64,000 nt of DNA from Rhizobium sp. AAP43 (lineage in GTDB: Bacteria; Pseudomonadota; Alphaproteobacteria; Rhizobiales; Rhizobiaceae): contig NZ_LJHS01000005.1 in the NCBI RefSeq assembly GCF_001296045.1, forward strand, positions 604,736-668,735, given 5' to 3'. Numbering within the stretch: the first letter of the stretch is position 1; each line of letters opens with the position of its first letter. Made by a program: the position numbers and the translations under genes. The notes under the pieces are model-generated. The model was not told the origin of the DNA, did no database searches, and saw only the letters and a list, made by a program, of their open reading frames with translations. Positions 26,850-36,525 of this stretch are shown here, piece by piece.

Positions 26850-28141
26850 ACCGCCTCCTCGAAGCCGAACTCATCTACGGTCGCCTGCTCACCATTCGCG
26901 AACCGCATCTCGTCGCACGTTACAACAAGGCGCTCAGTGGCTTCGGGCTGCCTGAAACGAAGCTGGCCGAATTCGATATCGACATCACCGGCTTTTCGCC
27001 GCAGATCGCGGCGGAATTTGGCGATCCGGACTATCTCGATCCGAAGAAGGTCAACCGGCGCTTCATCATTTTGACGCCGGAACAGAACGAACTGCCGGTC
27101 GTGCATACCAGCTTTTCCAACACGGCCGGCCTGATGCACGAGTTCTTTGCCGCCAATCTCAGGGCGATCCATGCGATCACGCTGAAGGATACGCTCTATG
27201 GTGAAATCGAGGACAGCGTCGCGGAAGTGCTGACGCTCGAGCATCTGCTGTCGATCAACGAGGTGACGTTCAAGGTCCTGTCGGCCGAGGATCTGCTCGG
27301 AAAGGCGGGTGAGTTGCGCCGGCTGTGCGATCAGTTGGCCACGAGTGCGACCGCCTGGCGTGACGATGCGATGCTCAACCGGATGGTGGCGCTGGCCAGC
27401 GAGGCCGGCGACATCAGGCAGAATACGCTGGTGCCGGACAAGCTGGTGTTTCGCCATGACGCCTTCTGGGCCGATCATTTCGGCGGGGTCTTCGTCTTTG
27501 TCGACGAGAAGATCACCACCGTTATCTGTGATCCCGAGGCGCCTAGCTTCCGGCGGTCGCGGCCCTGGCAGGTGAGCTATATCTCGATCCACGACAGCGC
27601 GCAGGTCTTCGACTTTCTCGCCCGTACCGGACGGATCGAACTGCCGCGTGCGAGCTGGGTGGAGGCGTCCGGCCTTCTTGCACACCGCGCCGAAATGGTG
27701 CTGCTCTCCGTCGCCTCGCGACTTGATCCGGTGCCGAGCTTCACCCGTGTCGATCCGGTCTGGTTGCAGACCCTGCAGCATGGTCAGGCGCGGGCGATTA
27801 CCGAACACGGCGTCTATCCCGTGCTTCAGGAGGCGCTTCGCACGCTGCAGAAAACCGGTGGCCTCAGGATCGCTGATGTCGAGCCGCGCTATCGTCCGTG
27901 GCTCGTCAGGGCGCTGCCGTCGCATGCCGATCAGTGGCTGACAAACCGGTTGATCGCCCATCTGACCGCTGACGATTTTGTCTCGCGCTTCGTCTTCGAC
28001 AAGCAGGGCTTTTACCGAACTTACGACGATTATCCCGAGGCTTACCGGGATTATGTTGTATCGCGCCTGAAGGCGACTTATCTGCAGGATAAAACGGGCT
28101 TTCGAAACCGCCTCTATGGACTAGGAGATCAGCATGCTTGA
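26846..28141 (+). CDS. Conserved-looking protein of unknown function in SPFH/AAA cluster
   Basis: A 431-residue soluble protein with no signal peptide or catalytic motif I can name. Helical and mixed stretches alternate; notable segments are VARYNKALSGFGLPETKL, FIDITGFSPQIAAEFGD-like acidic turns, HDSAQVFDFLARTGRIELPR and a Tyr/Asp-rich end (YRTYDDYPEAYRDYVV). The start overlaps the DUF559 stop by four bases and the stop overlaps the next gene's start by eight bases, so it is firmly embedded in the operon. I do not recognise a function. Confidence 0.75.
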   Translation: MNRLLEAELIYGRLLTIREPHLVARYNKALSGFGLPETKLAEFDIDITGFSPQIAAEFGDPDYLDPKKVNRRFIILTPEQNELPVVHTSFSNTAGLMHEFFAANLRAIHAITLKDTLYGEIEDSVAEVLTLEHLLSINEVTFKVLSAEDLLGKAGELRRLCDQLATSATAWRDDAMLNRMVALASEAGDIRQNTLVPDKLVFRHDAFWADHFGGVFVFVDEKITTVICDPEAPSFRRSRPWQVSYISIHDSAQVFDFLARTGRIELPRASWVEASGLLAHRAEMVLLSVASRLDPVPSFTRVDPVWLQTLQHGQARAITEHGVYPVLQEALRTLQKTGGLRIADVEPRYRPWLVRALPSHADQWLTNRLIAHLTADDFVSRFVFDKQGFYRTYDDYPEAYRDYVVSRLKATYLQDKTGFRNRLYGLGDQHA

Positions 28142-29243
28142 TCCGATCATCGCGTTTTTCCAGCGCATCTTTGCCGCCTTCGGGCGTGGTGTGGGCATGG
28201 GCGTGGCCTGGCTGCTCTGGCCATTTCTCGCCGCCCATGGCTGGTATCGCGATCGGACCTGGGTCATTCGCGGCCCGATCCTCGCCTTCCTTGTGCTGCT
28301 TGTCGTGTTTTACGGCTCGTTCTTCTACCGTACGCAGGTCTGGCACGGCTTCGACCCGGCCTTTGTGCAGGCGTACAAATTTGACGAACGGACCGTGCCG
28401 GCGGGGGCTGCCTTGCCGGATCAGGCCGATCGGTGCCAGGATTCGGCCGTTGTCATGATGAGTGCGACGCTCACCGATCAGAACGTCAACCAGAACAGCT
28501 GGGTGTCCTCGACGCTTGCCTATAAGCTCGGCTTCTTCGGTATCGATTGGGACAACACGCCGTTCATGGATAACAAGGCGTCGTTCCAGCGGGGCGTCAA
28601 TCAGGTCGTGCGCCGGACCGGCATCCAGCTTGCGGACAATCTCGGCCGCGTTCGTGGAACCTCCGGGATCAACAATGACCTGCAGGATGCGCGCGGCAAT
28701 ATCCAGTTCGACGAAAGCACCTGGTATTTCGGGACAGATCCCTTCGGCTTCAAGACGCCGACACCGAGCTATTACCGCGCTGCCGTCGAGAGCTGGAACC
28801 GCTTCAATACGTCTCTGGCCAGCTGTGATGCCATCTTCGACACGCGCTCGGACAATCTGCTGCAGCTGCTGGATGGCATGGCAAGCGATCTCGGCAATAC
28901 ATCCGACATCCTGCGTCGCCGCTCGGAAGAGTTCAATGCCGGCTGGTTCGACACTCGCGCGGATGACCGGTTCTGGTTCGCCTATGGCCAGCTCTATGCC
29001 CAGTATGCGCTTCTGCAGGCGACACGGGCCGATTTCGGCAATGTCATCCGCGAGCGTAATCTCACCACCATCTGGACCGAAATGGAGCGGCAGCTGCAGT
29101 CGGCCCTTCGGGTGCAGCCGGCGATCATTTCCAATGGCAGCGAGGATGGCTGGATCATGCCGACCCATCTGGCGACCATGGGATTCTACATCCTGCGCGT
29201 TCGCTCCAACATGGTGGAAATCCAGAGCATCCTCGATCGGTAA
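28134..29243 (+). CDS. DUF2333-like inner-membrane protein
   Basis: A 369-residue protein with one strong membrane segment (about residues 50-66, ILAFLVLLVVFYGSFFY) after a short cytoplasmic part, and a large periplasmic helical domain. The pattern of DNTPFMDNKASFQRGVNQVV, DESTWYFG and PSYYRAAVESWNRF fits my memory of the DUF2333 family, which has no known role. It overlaps the previous gene by eight bases. Together with the SPFH protein it gives the cluster two membrane anchors, so the AAA+ ATPase could act at the inner membrane. Confidence 0.7.
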   Translation: MLDPIIAFFQRIFAAFGRGVGMGVAWLLWPFLAAHGWYRDRTWVIRGPILAFLVLLVVFYGSFFYRTQVWHGFDPAFVQAYKFDERTVPAGAALPDQADRCQDSAVVMMSATLTDQNVNQNSWVSSTLAYKLGFFGIDWDNTPFMDNKASFQRGVNQVVRRTGIQLADNLGRVRGTSGINNDLQDARGNIQFDESTWYFGTDPFGFKTPTPSYYRAAVESWNRFNTSLASCDAIFDTRSDNLLQLLDGMASDLGNTSDILRRRSEEFNAGWFDTRADDRFWFAYGQLYAQYALLQATRADFGNVIRERNLTTIWTEMERQLQSALRVQPAIISNGSEDGWIMPTHLATMGFYILRVRSNMVEIQSILDR

Positions 29244-29298
29244 GCGTGCTTGATTGCAGTGCAGACGAAGCTTGGCCATCGTCACATGGAAAACAGCG

Positions 29299-29484
29299 AT
29301 GAATGCGGACAATAAGCGTAGTCGTCAGTCTTTGGATATGCAGCTTTTCTACAAGAAGGTAGGGAGAAAGGCCCAGGCCGGGCACGATCCGAACGACCGC
29401 CAGTATGACCGCGATCTCGCCAAGAAACTGAGGCGCATGCCTCCTGAGGAGATTGACGCTCTGCTTCGCGGTGAAGACGACTGA
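29299..29484 (+). CDS. Small charged protein, last gene of SPFH/AAA cluster
   Basis: A 61-residue hydrophilic protein beginning MNADNKRSRQSLDMQLFYKK, with DPNDRQYDRDLAKKLRRM and an acidic end. No family recognised. The ribosome site is weak (GGAAA), and the frame opens earlier at 29254, but codon use and position 55 bases after the DUF2333-like gene favour a real small gene. It could as well be an independent small protein. Confidence 0.5.
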   Translation: MNADNKRSRQSLDMQLFYKKVGRKAQAGHDPNDRQYDRDLAKKLRRMPPEEIDALLRGEDD

Positions 29485-29512
29485 TCGGCTTTCTGTCGCC
29501 GGCTTCAGCGGA

Positions 29513-30274
29513 TCAGGTGATGATCTTCATCCGGATGGCCTTGGCCACAAGCTGCGTGCGGTTGACGCAATCCAGCTTGCGGATGGCATTTGTCATATAG
29601 GCGTTGACGGTGTGATCCGAGAGCGACAGGATCTGGCCGATTTCCAGCGAGGTCTTGCCCTGCGCCGTCCAGCGAACGACTTCCAGTTCTCGTGCCGACA
29701 GAACATTGACGTTGCTGGCGGTGCGGCGCAGCCGGTCAAAGACGTCGAAGGCCTGGGTGCTCAGCATGGACAATTCGTTGATCTCGGTCTGTGTCGGGAC
29801 GGACCGGTCGCCGTCATAGCGGACGATAAAGCGGCCGCCGTCGAGCGCGTTGAGCGAAAACAGCACGCCGGAGCGCATCTTGAAGCGGCGAAACAAAGCG
29901 ATGAAAGAGGCTGGGCATTCGAAGCTCGGTGTCTCGCCCTCGCGCCCGACATCCCAGGTCGTCCACATGATCGACCGGGCGAGATGGGCCACCGTCGGGC
30001 AGAGGCGGAGAAACTCCATACGATCGAACTCGTTGCTGAACTCGCTCGGCAGTGTCGTCTCTCGCACGAGCGGCGAAAAATGCCGGTCCTGCAGCGTGGG
30101 AGCGTTAGCAAGCGTGACGTACTCGAAGCCATATTCCAGGGCTGCGCGCCGCCAAGTCTCCAGCAGTTCAGGTCGGCTCTGACAACTGCCGATACCCTCG
30201 CTCAAGAGCGTCTGTCGTTCTAGCAACATGTTTGCAATTTCGAAAGTTGACAGGAAAAAGAGAGTTTCCGACAC
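29513..30274 (-). CDS. LuxR-type transcriptional regulator
   Basis: A 253-residue regulator with an N-terminal autoinducer-binding-like domain (about residues 20-170, including FEYVTLANAP and WTTWDVGRE) and a C-terminal LuxR helix-turn-helix (LSARELEVVRWTAQGKTSLEIGQILSLSDHTVNAYM). No luxI-type synthase is nearby, so it is an orphan (solo) LuxR. Whether it binds an acyl-homoserine lactone cannot be told. The start is GTG at 30274; no strong ribosome site is visible, and an ATG 15 codons later is an alternative. It is convergent with the SPFH/AAA cluster. Confidence 0.85.
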   Translation of the reverse strand: MSETLFFLSTFEIANMLLERQTLLSEGIGSCQSRPELLETWRRAALEYGFEYVTLANAPTLQDRHFSPLVRETTLPSEFSNEFDRMEFLRLCPTVAHLARSIMWTTWDVGREGETPSFECPASFIALFRRFKMRSGVLFSLNALDGGRFIVRYDGDRSVPTQTEINELSMLSTQAFDVFDRLRRTASNVNVLSARELEVVRWTAQGKTSLEIGQILSLSDHTVNAYMTNAIRKLDCVNRTQLVAKAIRMKIIT

Positions 30275-30534
30275 ATATAACAGCCGGGGCGAAATGCCAG
30301 CACTTTTTAGTGATGGTAGCGCATTAATATGATTAATTTCTGACCGGTGCCAGTTAAAAAGTCACACACGCTCCGATTTGAACCGATGGCTTATCCTGCA
30401 ACCGTTTCAGCGATCCTGACTGCAGTTTTGATGGGCAAGTGATCGTTTGCCTCGAGGGACTTTCCGGGCGACGATGGAGCCGTCCTTTCGGGCGGCTCTT
30501 GTCTGCCGGTGTGCCCAGGCTTCACGAGGGAGAC

Positions 30535-31056
30535 TTACGTCTTGTCTTCGTATCCGCCCTTCTTCTTGCCGTTCATCATGACCTCGAGATAGCCCAGCAT
30601 CACGGCCGAGACGACGAAGGCCAGGTGAATAAGGGTCAACCACATCAGCTTGCTGTCTGTGTATTGGTTGGCGTTGAGGAAAACCTGGAGCAGATGGATG
30701 GAGGAAATCGCCACGATCGACGATGCGACCTTGATCTTGAGGCTGCCGGCATCGAGCTTGCCGAGGAAGGAGACCTGATCGTCCGCTTCGTCAAAGCGGC
30801 TGACAAAGTTCTCATAGCCGGAGATCATCACCATGACGATCAGGCTGGCAACGAGTGCGGCATCGATCAGTGCGAGCATGGCGAGGATCATCTCGAAGTC
30901 CTCGTAGACGAAGACATTTTGAGCGATCTTCAGGAACTTGTAGCCGAAGGACAGCGCGTACACGGCGAGCGCTGCAACAAGCCCGAGATAGAAGGCCACC
31001 AGGATCCAGCGGCTCGACAGGATGATCTTCTCGATCAACAATTCCAGTGACTTCAT
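30535..31056 (-). CDS. UPF0114 family membrane protein (YqhA-like)
   Basis: A 173-residue protein with three to four membrane segments. Family marks are the opening MKSLELLIEKIILSSRW, VFVYEDFEMILAMLALIDAAL, MISGYENFVSRF and LGKLDAGSLKIKVASSIVAIS. Members of UPF0114/YqhA are widespread inner-membrane proteins without an established function. The start at 31056 has GAGG 8 bases upstream; the frame open to 31116 adds residues the family lacks. It is divergent from fhs across 298 bases. Confidence 0.9.
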   Translation of the reverse strand: MKSLELLIEKIILSSRWILVAFYLGLVAALAVYALSFGYKFLKIAQNVFVYEDFEMILAMLALIDAALVASLIVMVMISGYENFVSRFDEADDQVSFLGKLDAGSLKIKVASSIVAISSIHLLQVFLNANQYTDSKLMWLTLIHLAFVVSAVMLGYLEVMMNGKKKGGYEDKT

Positions 31057-31353
31057 GGCAATCCTCGCAATGCGGTCTGTGGCGTCGCAGATAATGCCTT
31101 CCGGTGACGAGAACAAGACACAAGACGGTGGGTGAGGCGCAAATTCCTTGCATATTCAAGGGCTCACTGCGGATGCTTCAAGCGTCCTTGCTCTTGAGAA
31201 CTGCGCCATCATGCCTGGGTTGCGCAGAATTTCAATTCATGGTCGGCGTTCTTGCATCGTCGGCAGCGGGTCTGGTGGAAAAGGCAGCGCGGCCCTTGCC
31301 TTGCGACTTCCGGCGGCAGATGCTTCTGCGACACACAATGAGGCGCAAGCGAC

Positions 31354-33021
31354 ATGACAACCGACATTGATATCGCCCGTGCAGCGAACAAGCGGCCCAT
31401 CCAGGAAATCGGTTGTCGGCTCGGTATTCCGGCAGAAAGCCTCATTCCCTTTGGTCATGACAAGGCGAAGATCTCGGCGGGCTTCATCCGCAGCCTCTCC
31501 GAGCGGACAGATGGCAAGCTGATCCTTGTCACTGCGATCAACCCGACACCGGCCGGCGAAGGCAAGACCACGACCACGGTCGGACTTGGCGATGGCCTCA
31601 ACCGCATCGGCAAGCGGGCGGTGATCTGCATCCGCGAGCCCTCGCTCGGCCCCTGTTTCGGGGTCAAGGGCGGAGCGGCCGGTGGCGGACATGCCCAGGT
31701 CGTGCCGATGGAGGAGATCAACCTGCATTTCACCGGTGATTTCCACGCCATCACCTCGGCGCATAACCTGCTGTCAGCGCTGATCGACAACCATGTCTAT
31801 TGGGGCAATGAGCTGAACCTCGATACACGCCGCATCACCTGGCGGCGAGTGATGGACATGAATGACCGGGCTCTGCGCCAGGTGGTGACGGCGCTTGGCG
31901 GGGCCTCGAACGGCTTTCCGCGCGAAGCCGGCTTCGATATCACCGTGGCCTCGGAAATCATGGCGATCCTCTGCCTTGCGACCGACCTTGAGGATCTGGA
32001 GCGCCGCCTCGGCGCGATTATCATCGGATACCGGCGTGACAAAAGCCCGGTCTTTGCCCGCGATCTGAAAGCGGACGGCGCCATGGCGGTGCTTCTCAAG
32101 GAGGCGCTGCAGCCCAATCTCGTCCAGACGCTCGAAAACAATCCGGCGCTGGTGCATGGCGGACCCTTTGCCAATATCGCGCATGGCTGCAATTCGGTGA
32201 TCGCCACCAAGACGGCACTGAAGCTCGGTGATTATGTGGTGACCGAAGCCGGCTTCGGCGCGGATCTCGGGGCGGAGAAGTTCTTTGACATCAAATGCCG
32301 CAAGGCGGGGCTGACGCCGGCTGCCGTAGTGCTTGTCGCCACCGTTCGGGCGCTGAAGATGAATGGCGGGATCGCCAAGGAGGATCTGGCGCTTGAAAAT
32401 GTCGAGGCGGTGAAGCGGGGCGCCGTCAATCTTGCCCGGCATCTCGAAAATCTCGGCAAGTTCGGCGTTCCCGCCGTTGTCGCGATCAACCATTTCACCG
32501 GCGACACCGATGCCGAGATCGATGCAGTCAAGGCCGTGGCCGCAGGCCTTGGGGCCGAGGCGCATGTCTGCCGCCACTGGGCGAAGGGGTCCGCCGGCAT
32601 CACCGATCTTGCCGAGGCCGTGGTGCGGCTTGCCGATGGCAAGGCCGATTTCCGCCCGCTCTATCCGGATGCCATGCCGCTCTTCTCCAAGATCGAGCGG
32701 ATCGCCACCGAGATCTACCGGGCCGGCGAGGTGACGGCTGAGAAGGCCGTGCGCGACCAGTTGCTCGACTGGGAGCATCAGGGCTACGGCGACCTGCCGG
32801 TCTGCATGGCGAAGACGCAATATTCCTTCTCGACCGATCCGTCGCTGCGCGGCGCACCCGAAGGCCATAGCGTGCATGTGCGCGAAGTGCGGCTTTCGGC
32901 CGGCGCCGGCTTTGTCGTGGCGATCACCGGCGAGATCATGACCATGCCTGGCCTGCCGCGCGTGCCGTCATCGGAGAAGATCCGGCTCAATGCGGACGGC
33001 GCAATCGAGGGACTTTTCTAG
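31354..33021 (+). CDS. fhs: Formate-tetrahydrofolate ligase
   Basis: A 555-residue enzyme that makes 10-formyl-tetrahydrofolate from formate, ATP and THF, feeding one-carbon units to purine and methionine metabolism. The ATP-binding loop [18 protein letters not shown], the [19 protein letters not shown] segment and the C-terminal [11 protein letters not shown] are diagnostic. Length is normal. It stands alone; the enzymes fixing formate or oxidising methylated amines are elsewhere, though the FAD/GcvT oxidoreductase at 60997 would also generate one-carbon units. Confidence 0.97.
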   Translation: MTTDIDIARAANKRPIQEIGCRLGIPAESLIPFGHDKAKISAGFIRSLSERTDGKLILVTAINPTPAGEGKTTTTVGLGDGLNRIGKRAVICIREPSLGPCFGVKGGAAGGGHAQVVPMEEINLHFTGDFHAITSAHNLLSALIDNHVYWGNELNLDTRRITWRRVMDMNDRALRQVVTALGGASNGFPREAGFDITVASEIMAILCLATDLEDLERRLGAIIIGYRRDKSPVFARDLKADGAMAVLLKEALQPNLVQTLENNPALVHGGPFANIAHGCNSVIATKTALKLGDYVVTEAGFGADLGAEKFFDIKCRKAGLTPAAVVLVATVRALKMNGGIAKEDLALENVEAVKRGAVNLARHLENLGKFGVPAVVAINHFTGDTDAEIDAVKAVAAGLGAEAHVCRHWAKGSAGITDLAEAVVRLADGKADFRPLYPDAMPLFSKIERIATEIYRAGEVTAEKAVRDQLLDWEHQGYGDLPVCMAKTQYSFSTDPSLRGAPEGHSVHVREVRLSAGAGFVVAITGEIMTMPGLPRVPSSEKIRLNADGAIEGLF

Positions 33022-33074
33022 GTTCTACACCCCCTAATTGCTGTGGTATTTTTGTCATAATCACGCGAGTGTTA

Positions 33075-33132
33075 AATCATGATAAAAAGAATCATGTTTT
33101 ATATCTTGACGATCATAATCATGTTTTATAGG
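33075..33132 (+). promoter_or_regulatory. Repeated AATCATG element and candidate promoter of the TonB receptor
   Basis: Three copies of AATCATG begin at 33075, 33090 and 33117; the last two are identical over 14 bases (AATCATGTTTTATA). A TTGACG at 33106-33111 and TATAGG at 33127-33132 form a possible -35/-10 pair with a short 15-base spacer that the repeats straddle. The placement suits a repressor site controlling the receptor, possibly iron-responsive, but I do not recognise it as a known rhizobial iron box. Confidence 0.45.
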
Positions 33133-33248
33133 CCGTGATTACGGCGGAATTTCTCCCCCGATCCGTTTTGAAACCACACCACTGGCCAACCTGCATCCTG
33201 TTTTGGGGTGTCGGACTGCATTTCTATGGCCTCCGAAAGGATATTCGC

Positions 33249-35504
33249 ATGGGCTCCCGGTCTCTCAGACCCTTCCTGCTCGCCTGCACCGCGCTTGCTG
33301 TCGTGACCCCGACCACACTCGCCTTCGCCCAGAGCGCCACCCCGGCCGCTGCTGCGGAGGGCGAGACGCAACTGCAGACCATCGTCGTCAAGGGCAAACG
33401 CGTGCCGGCGGGCTCGGTCGCGGATACGCCGCTGGCGACGACGACAACGGCGGAGGAGATCCGGGTCAAGGAGGTCAATTCCGCTGCCGACATCAGCCGC
33501 CTCGATACCAGCGTTCAGTTTTCGGCGCAGGACAAGGGCTTCGTCATTCGCGGCATGGAAGGCAACCGCGTGACCACACTGGTCGACGGCATTCCGATCC
33601 CCTATCTGGTCAATTCCGCACGCGCCGGCGGTCCGTCAACGACGACCAATGCCAATGGTGGTGCCGATACCTTTGCCTTCAGTTCGCTATCGGCCATCGA
33701 TATCATCAAGGGTGCGGATTCCAGTCGCGCCGGTTCCGGTGCACTCGGCGGCGCTGTGTCACTGCGCACGCTTGAACCCGATGACTTGATCGGCGAGGGG
33801 CGCACCTGGGGTGCGGTTGCCAAGGCCACCTATGACAGTTCCAACGGCAGCATCGGCGGAAGCGTCGCGGTTTCCGGAAAGTCCGGTGACACGAGCGCCT
33901 TGCTTCAGGGAGGTTATGTCAAAGGCCACGAAACAAAATCGACCGGCGATGTCGGCGGTATCGGATTTACGCGGGACGAGGCCAATCCAGCCGATTTCGA
34001 CGAGAAGAACCTGCTCTTCAAGCTGCGCCAGGATCTCGAGGGAGGTCATCGTGTCGGCATCACGGCTGAACACTATAATCGCGAAATCGACACCGATCTC
34101 GCCACGATCCGCGGCGGTACGACATCGTCGCGCGGCTATGATGGCCTCCAAGGCTTTGAGGACAGCCAGCGTGATCGGGTCTCACTGGACTATGATTTCT
34201 CAAACCCTGGCGGCTTTTTCGACAGTGCCGAGGTAAAAGTTTATTGGCAGCAGGTTCAGCGTGAAGCCGGCAACGAGGGCACGCGTCTCGTGAACCCGAT
34301 CGGTTACTGGTATCGAAACAACGCCATCGAAGAAGAATCCGTCGGCATTTCCGGGCGGGCAGCCAAGAGCTTTGAGACCGGCAGCCTCAATCACGAACTC
34401 AATGTCAGCGGCAGTTATTCCTATTTCTGGGCGCAGTCCTTTACGGATGGCCGCGACGGCTGCATCGATGGGACCTATGTCGGCGCCACCTGCAACTCGC
34501 TGCATGCAGACCAGTCGGACATGCCGGATGTTGAGGGTAGCCGGCTTGCGTTGCGCATAGACGACAAGATCCGCCTTGATGACAGCGCGTGGTCTGTAAC
34601 CCCCGGACTGTCCTTCGACTGGTTCGACTACAATCCGACCGAAAGCGCCGGATATGCGAGCAACCCCGGTGCTGGCGATCTTCCTGCGGCCCGGGCGGGC
34701 AACCGCTTCTCGCCGAAGTTCATGGTGGGTTACGACGTGACGCCCGATCTCGAACTGTTCGGCCAGGTCTCCATGGCCTATCGTGCGCCCACCGTCGATG
34801 AACTCTATCTGCTGTATACGGGCCAGGGTGGCCCGGTTCAGTATGCCGTTGCCGGCAACCCCGACCTGAAGCCGGAAACCGGCACCGGCTTCGAAATCGG
34901 CGGCAATTACGATGCTGGTGCCAGCAAGCTGCGCGTGGTCGGTTTCTACAATGACTATCGCAACTTCATCGACAGCAAGGATATCGGTCCGGTTGGCAGC
35001 TATTCCAGCTATACCGAATACTACAACCGTTCGCATGTCCGCATTGCCGGTATCGAGGTTGGTGGTTCCCATCAGTTCGCCAATGGTTTCCATGTCAGCG
35101 GATCAATGACCTATACCAATGCCAAGGATGTTGATGAGGACGAATATGTCCGTACCGTCGTGCCGTTCCGTGCAATTGCCGGCGTCGGCTATTCGACGGA
35201 AACCTGGGGCCTCGATGTGACCGGCACATTCGGCAGCGCCATGAAGGAAGGGACGTCCACAACTGCCTTCAATGCGCCCGGCTACGGCGTCGCCGATCTC
35301 ACTGCCTGGTGGGAGCCGGAAAAGACGAAGGGGCTGCGCATCCAGGCCGGCATCTACAACATATTCGACAAGCAGTATTGGGACGGGGTTGGATACCGCG
35401 ATCTCAGCACCGCGACGCCTTCGAATTCGAACACAAACCAACCGCTCGCCTATTATTCCGAGCCTGGTCGTCACTTCAAAATCTCGCTCACCCAGACCTT
35501 CTGA
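33249..35504 (+). CDS. TonB-dependent hemoglobin/heme-family outer-membrane receptor
   Basis: A 751-residue outer-membrane receptor. A signal peptide ends near AFAQS, a TonB-box-like region (TIVVKGKRVP) follows, then a plug domain and a 22-strand barrel ending in the C-terminal phenylalanine (ISLTQTF). The YRAPTVDELY and NPDLKPETG boxes match the FRAP and NPNL boxes of heme receptors such as HmuR and ShmR. The histidine usually found between these boxes is not present. It should import heme or a related ligand with energy from TonB-ExbB-ExbD. Start chosen at 33249 (MGSRSLRPF); the frame open from 33135 overlaps the promoter. Confidence 0.85.
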   Translation: MGSRSLRPFLLACTALAVVTPTTLAFAQSATPAAAAEGETQLQTIVVKGKRVPAGSVADTPLATTTTAEEIRVKEVNSAADISRLDTSVQFSAQDKGFVIRGMEGNRVTTLVDGIPIPYLVNSARAGGPSTTTNANGGADTFAFSSLSAIDIIKGADSSRAGSGALGGAVSLRTLEPDDLIGEGRTWGAVAKATYDSSNGSIGGSVAVSGKSGDTSALLQGGYVKGHETKSTGDVGGIGFTRDEANPADFDEKNLLFKLRQDLEGGHRVGITAEHYNREIDTDLATIRGGTTSSRGYDGLQGFEDSQRDRVSLDYDFSNPGGFFDSAEVKVYWQQVQREAGNEGTRLVNPIGYWYRNNAIEEESVGISGRAAKSFETGSLNHELNVSGSYSYFWAQSFTDGRDGCIDGTYVGATCNSLHADQSDMPDVEGSRLALRIDDKIRLDDSAWSVTPGLSFDWFDYNPTESAGYASNPGAGDLPAARAGNRFSPKFMVGYDVTPDLELFGQVSMAYRAPTVDELYLLYTGQGGPVQYAVAGNPDLKPETGTGFEIGGNYDAGASKLRVVGFYNDYRNFIDSKDIGPVGSYSSYTEYYNRSHVRIAGIEVGGSHQFANGFHVSGSMTYTNAKDVDEDEYVRTVVPFRAIAGVGYSTETWGLDVTGTFGSAMKEGTSTTAFNAPGYGVADLTAWWEPEKTKGLRIQAGIYNIFDKQYWDGVGYRDLSTATPSNSNTNQPLAYYSEPGRHFKISLTQTF

Positions 35505-35525
35505 GCGATTTCTCTCCACCGCCTG

Positions 35526-35558
35526 CGGCGGCGTCCCAACCGGGGCGCCGCCGTTTTT
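35526..35558 (+). terminator. Terminator of the TonB-dependent receptor gene
   Basis: The stem CGGCGGCG (35526-35533) pairs with CGCCGCCG (35546-35553) and is followed by TTTTT. It lies 22 bases after the receptor stop codon and just before the end of the convergent extensin-like gene. Confidence 0.88.
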
Positions 35559-35563
35559 GCGTT

Positions 35564-36430
35564 TTACCGGCAATAACGGAACCGGCTCTTTCGCTCGATG
35601 ACATCCAAGTGCATGTGGTCCTGATGGGTGGCGTCGCTGCCTGGGGAGAGGACGGTGGTGAAATAGAGGCAAGCGAGCGCATTGAAGGCGCGCTGGAAGG
35701 CGGCCTCGGCCGTGCCGTCGTCCTGTCTGGCGATCATCACCGGTTCCTCGGTCTCGCCGAAGCGCAAGCCGGCAATGTCGATGGCATTGCCGAACGCGTG
35801 TTCGGAGGTCTTGCCGGTTTCGGCACTGTTGCGGTTGCGGCAGACATAACCGGAGGCCTGGATTAAGCCGCTGAGGGTGGGCTTGTCGGGGAAGGCGGTT
35901 TTTGCGGCCGGCCTCAGCATGTCGCGGGTCATGCGGGCAAGCTGGAGGGCCGTCTCGCAACGGATGGTCGCCTCCGGCTCCAGGCTGACATCCGGCAGCA
36001 CCGCTTCCACTTCGAGCGGCCTGTCCATCCCGCAACTCGCCTCGTCGTCGATGCGGGGCAATTCGCGGAACCGAGCCCCGATCGACCTCAGCTCCGCCAC
36101 ACAGGCGGCATAGCTGGCCGGGTCTTCCGGTGCAGGTGCTTCGGACTGTCCCTGTTTTGCCGCCATGCTGCCGCCAAGGTCGGCGTCCTTGGCGGGGTGG
36201 TCTCGCTCTTCCCGCACAGTCTCTTCCTGTGCTTCTGGCTGTTCCGGTGCCTCTGGCTGTTCGCCCTCCTTGTCGGCGACCGGCTTTTGAGGCGGGACCG
36301 GCGGCTGGTCGGGCGAGGCGGTCGGCTCTGCCTGGACGCGTGGATCCGGCTGCGGTTCGGGACCTTTTTCCGGGAGGCTCGCACCCACCGAGAAGGTCAG
36401 AATTGTCAACACGATCAAGAGTCTGTGCAT
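35564..36430 (-). CDS. Extensin-like C-terminal domain protein (secreted)
   Basis: A 288-residue protein with a signal peptide, a long Pro/Glu-rich linker (about residues 24-105) and a C-terminal extensin-like domain, a relative of the D-Ala-D-Ala carboxypeptidase/VanY fold. The zinc-ligand pattern SEHAFGNAIDIAG and DHMHLDV is intact, with conserved cysteines in between. It is probably a periplasmic peptidoglycan peptidase; substrate unproven. It is convergent with the TonB receptor gene. Confidence 0.88.
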   Translation of the reverse strand: MHRLLIVLTILTFSVGASLPEKGPEPQPDPRVQAEPTASPDQPPVPPQKPVADKEGEQPEAPEQPEAQEETVREERDHPAKDADLGGSMAAKQGQSEAPAPEDPASYAACVAELRSIGARFRELPRIDDEASCGMDRPLEVEAVLPDVSLEPEATIRCETALQLARMTRDMLRPAAKTAFPDKPTLSGLIQASGYVCRNRNSAETGKTSEHAFGNAIDIAGLRFGETEEPVMIARQDDGTAEAAFQRAFNALACLYFTTVLSPGSDATHQDHMHLDVIERKSRFRYCR

Positions 36431-36525
36431 TCATCCGTTCCTGGTTCGACCCAAGAGGAACGGATGAATGCAGTTTTAGTTCGGTCGTGGTGTGGCGTAG
36501 GTGAGGGCGATCCGTATGTCCAGCG

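Noticed and set aside
30477..30498. A GAGCCG/CGGCTC hairpin between the LuxR and UPF0114 genes as a terminator.
   Set aside because: The 6-base stem is not followed by a T-run on either strand.
33135..33248. Longer N-terminus for the TonB receptor.
   Set aside because: The added residues do not form a signal peptide and the region overlaps the likely promoter; MGSRSLRPF begins a clear signal peptide.
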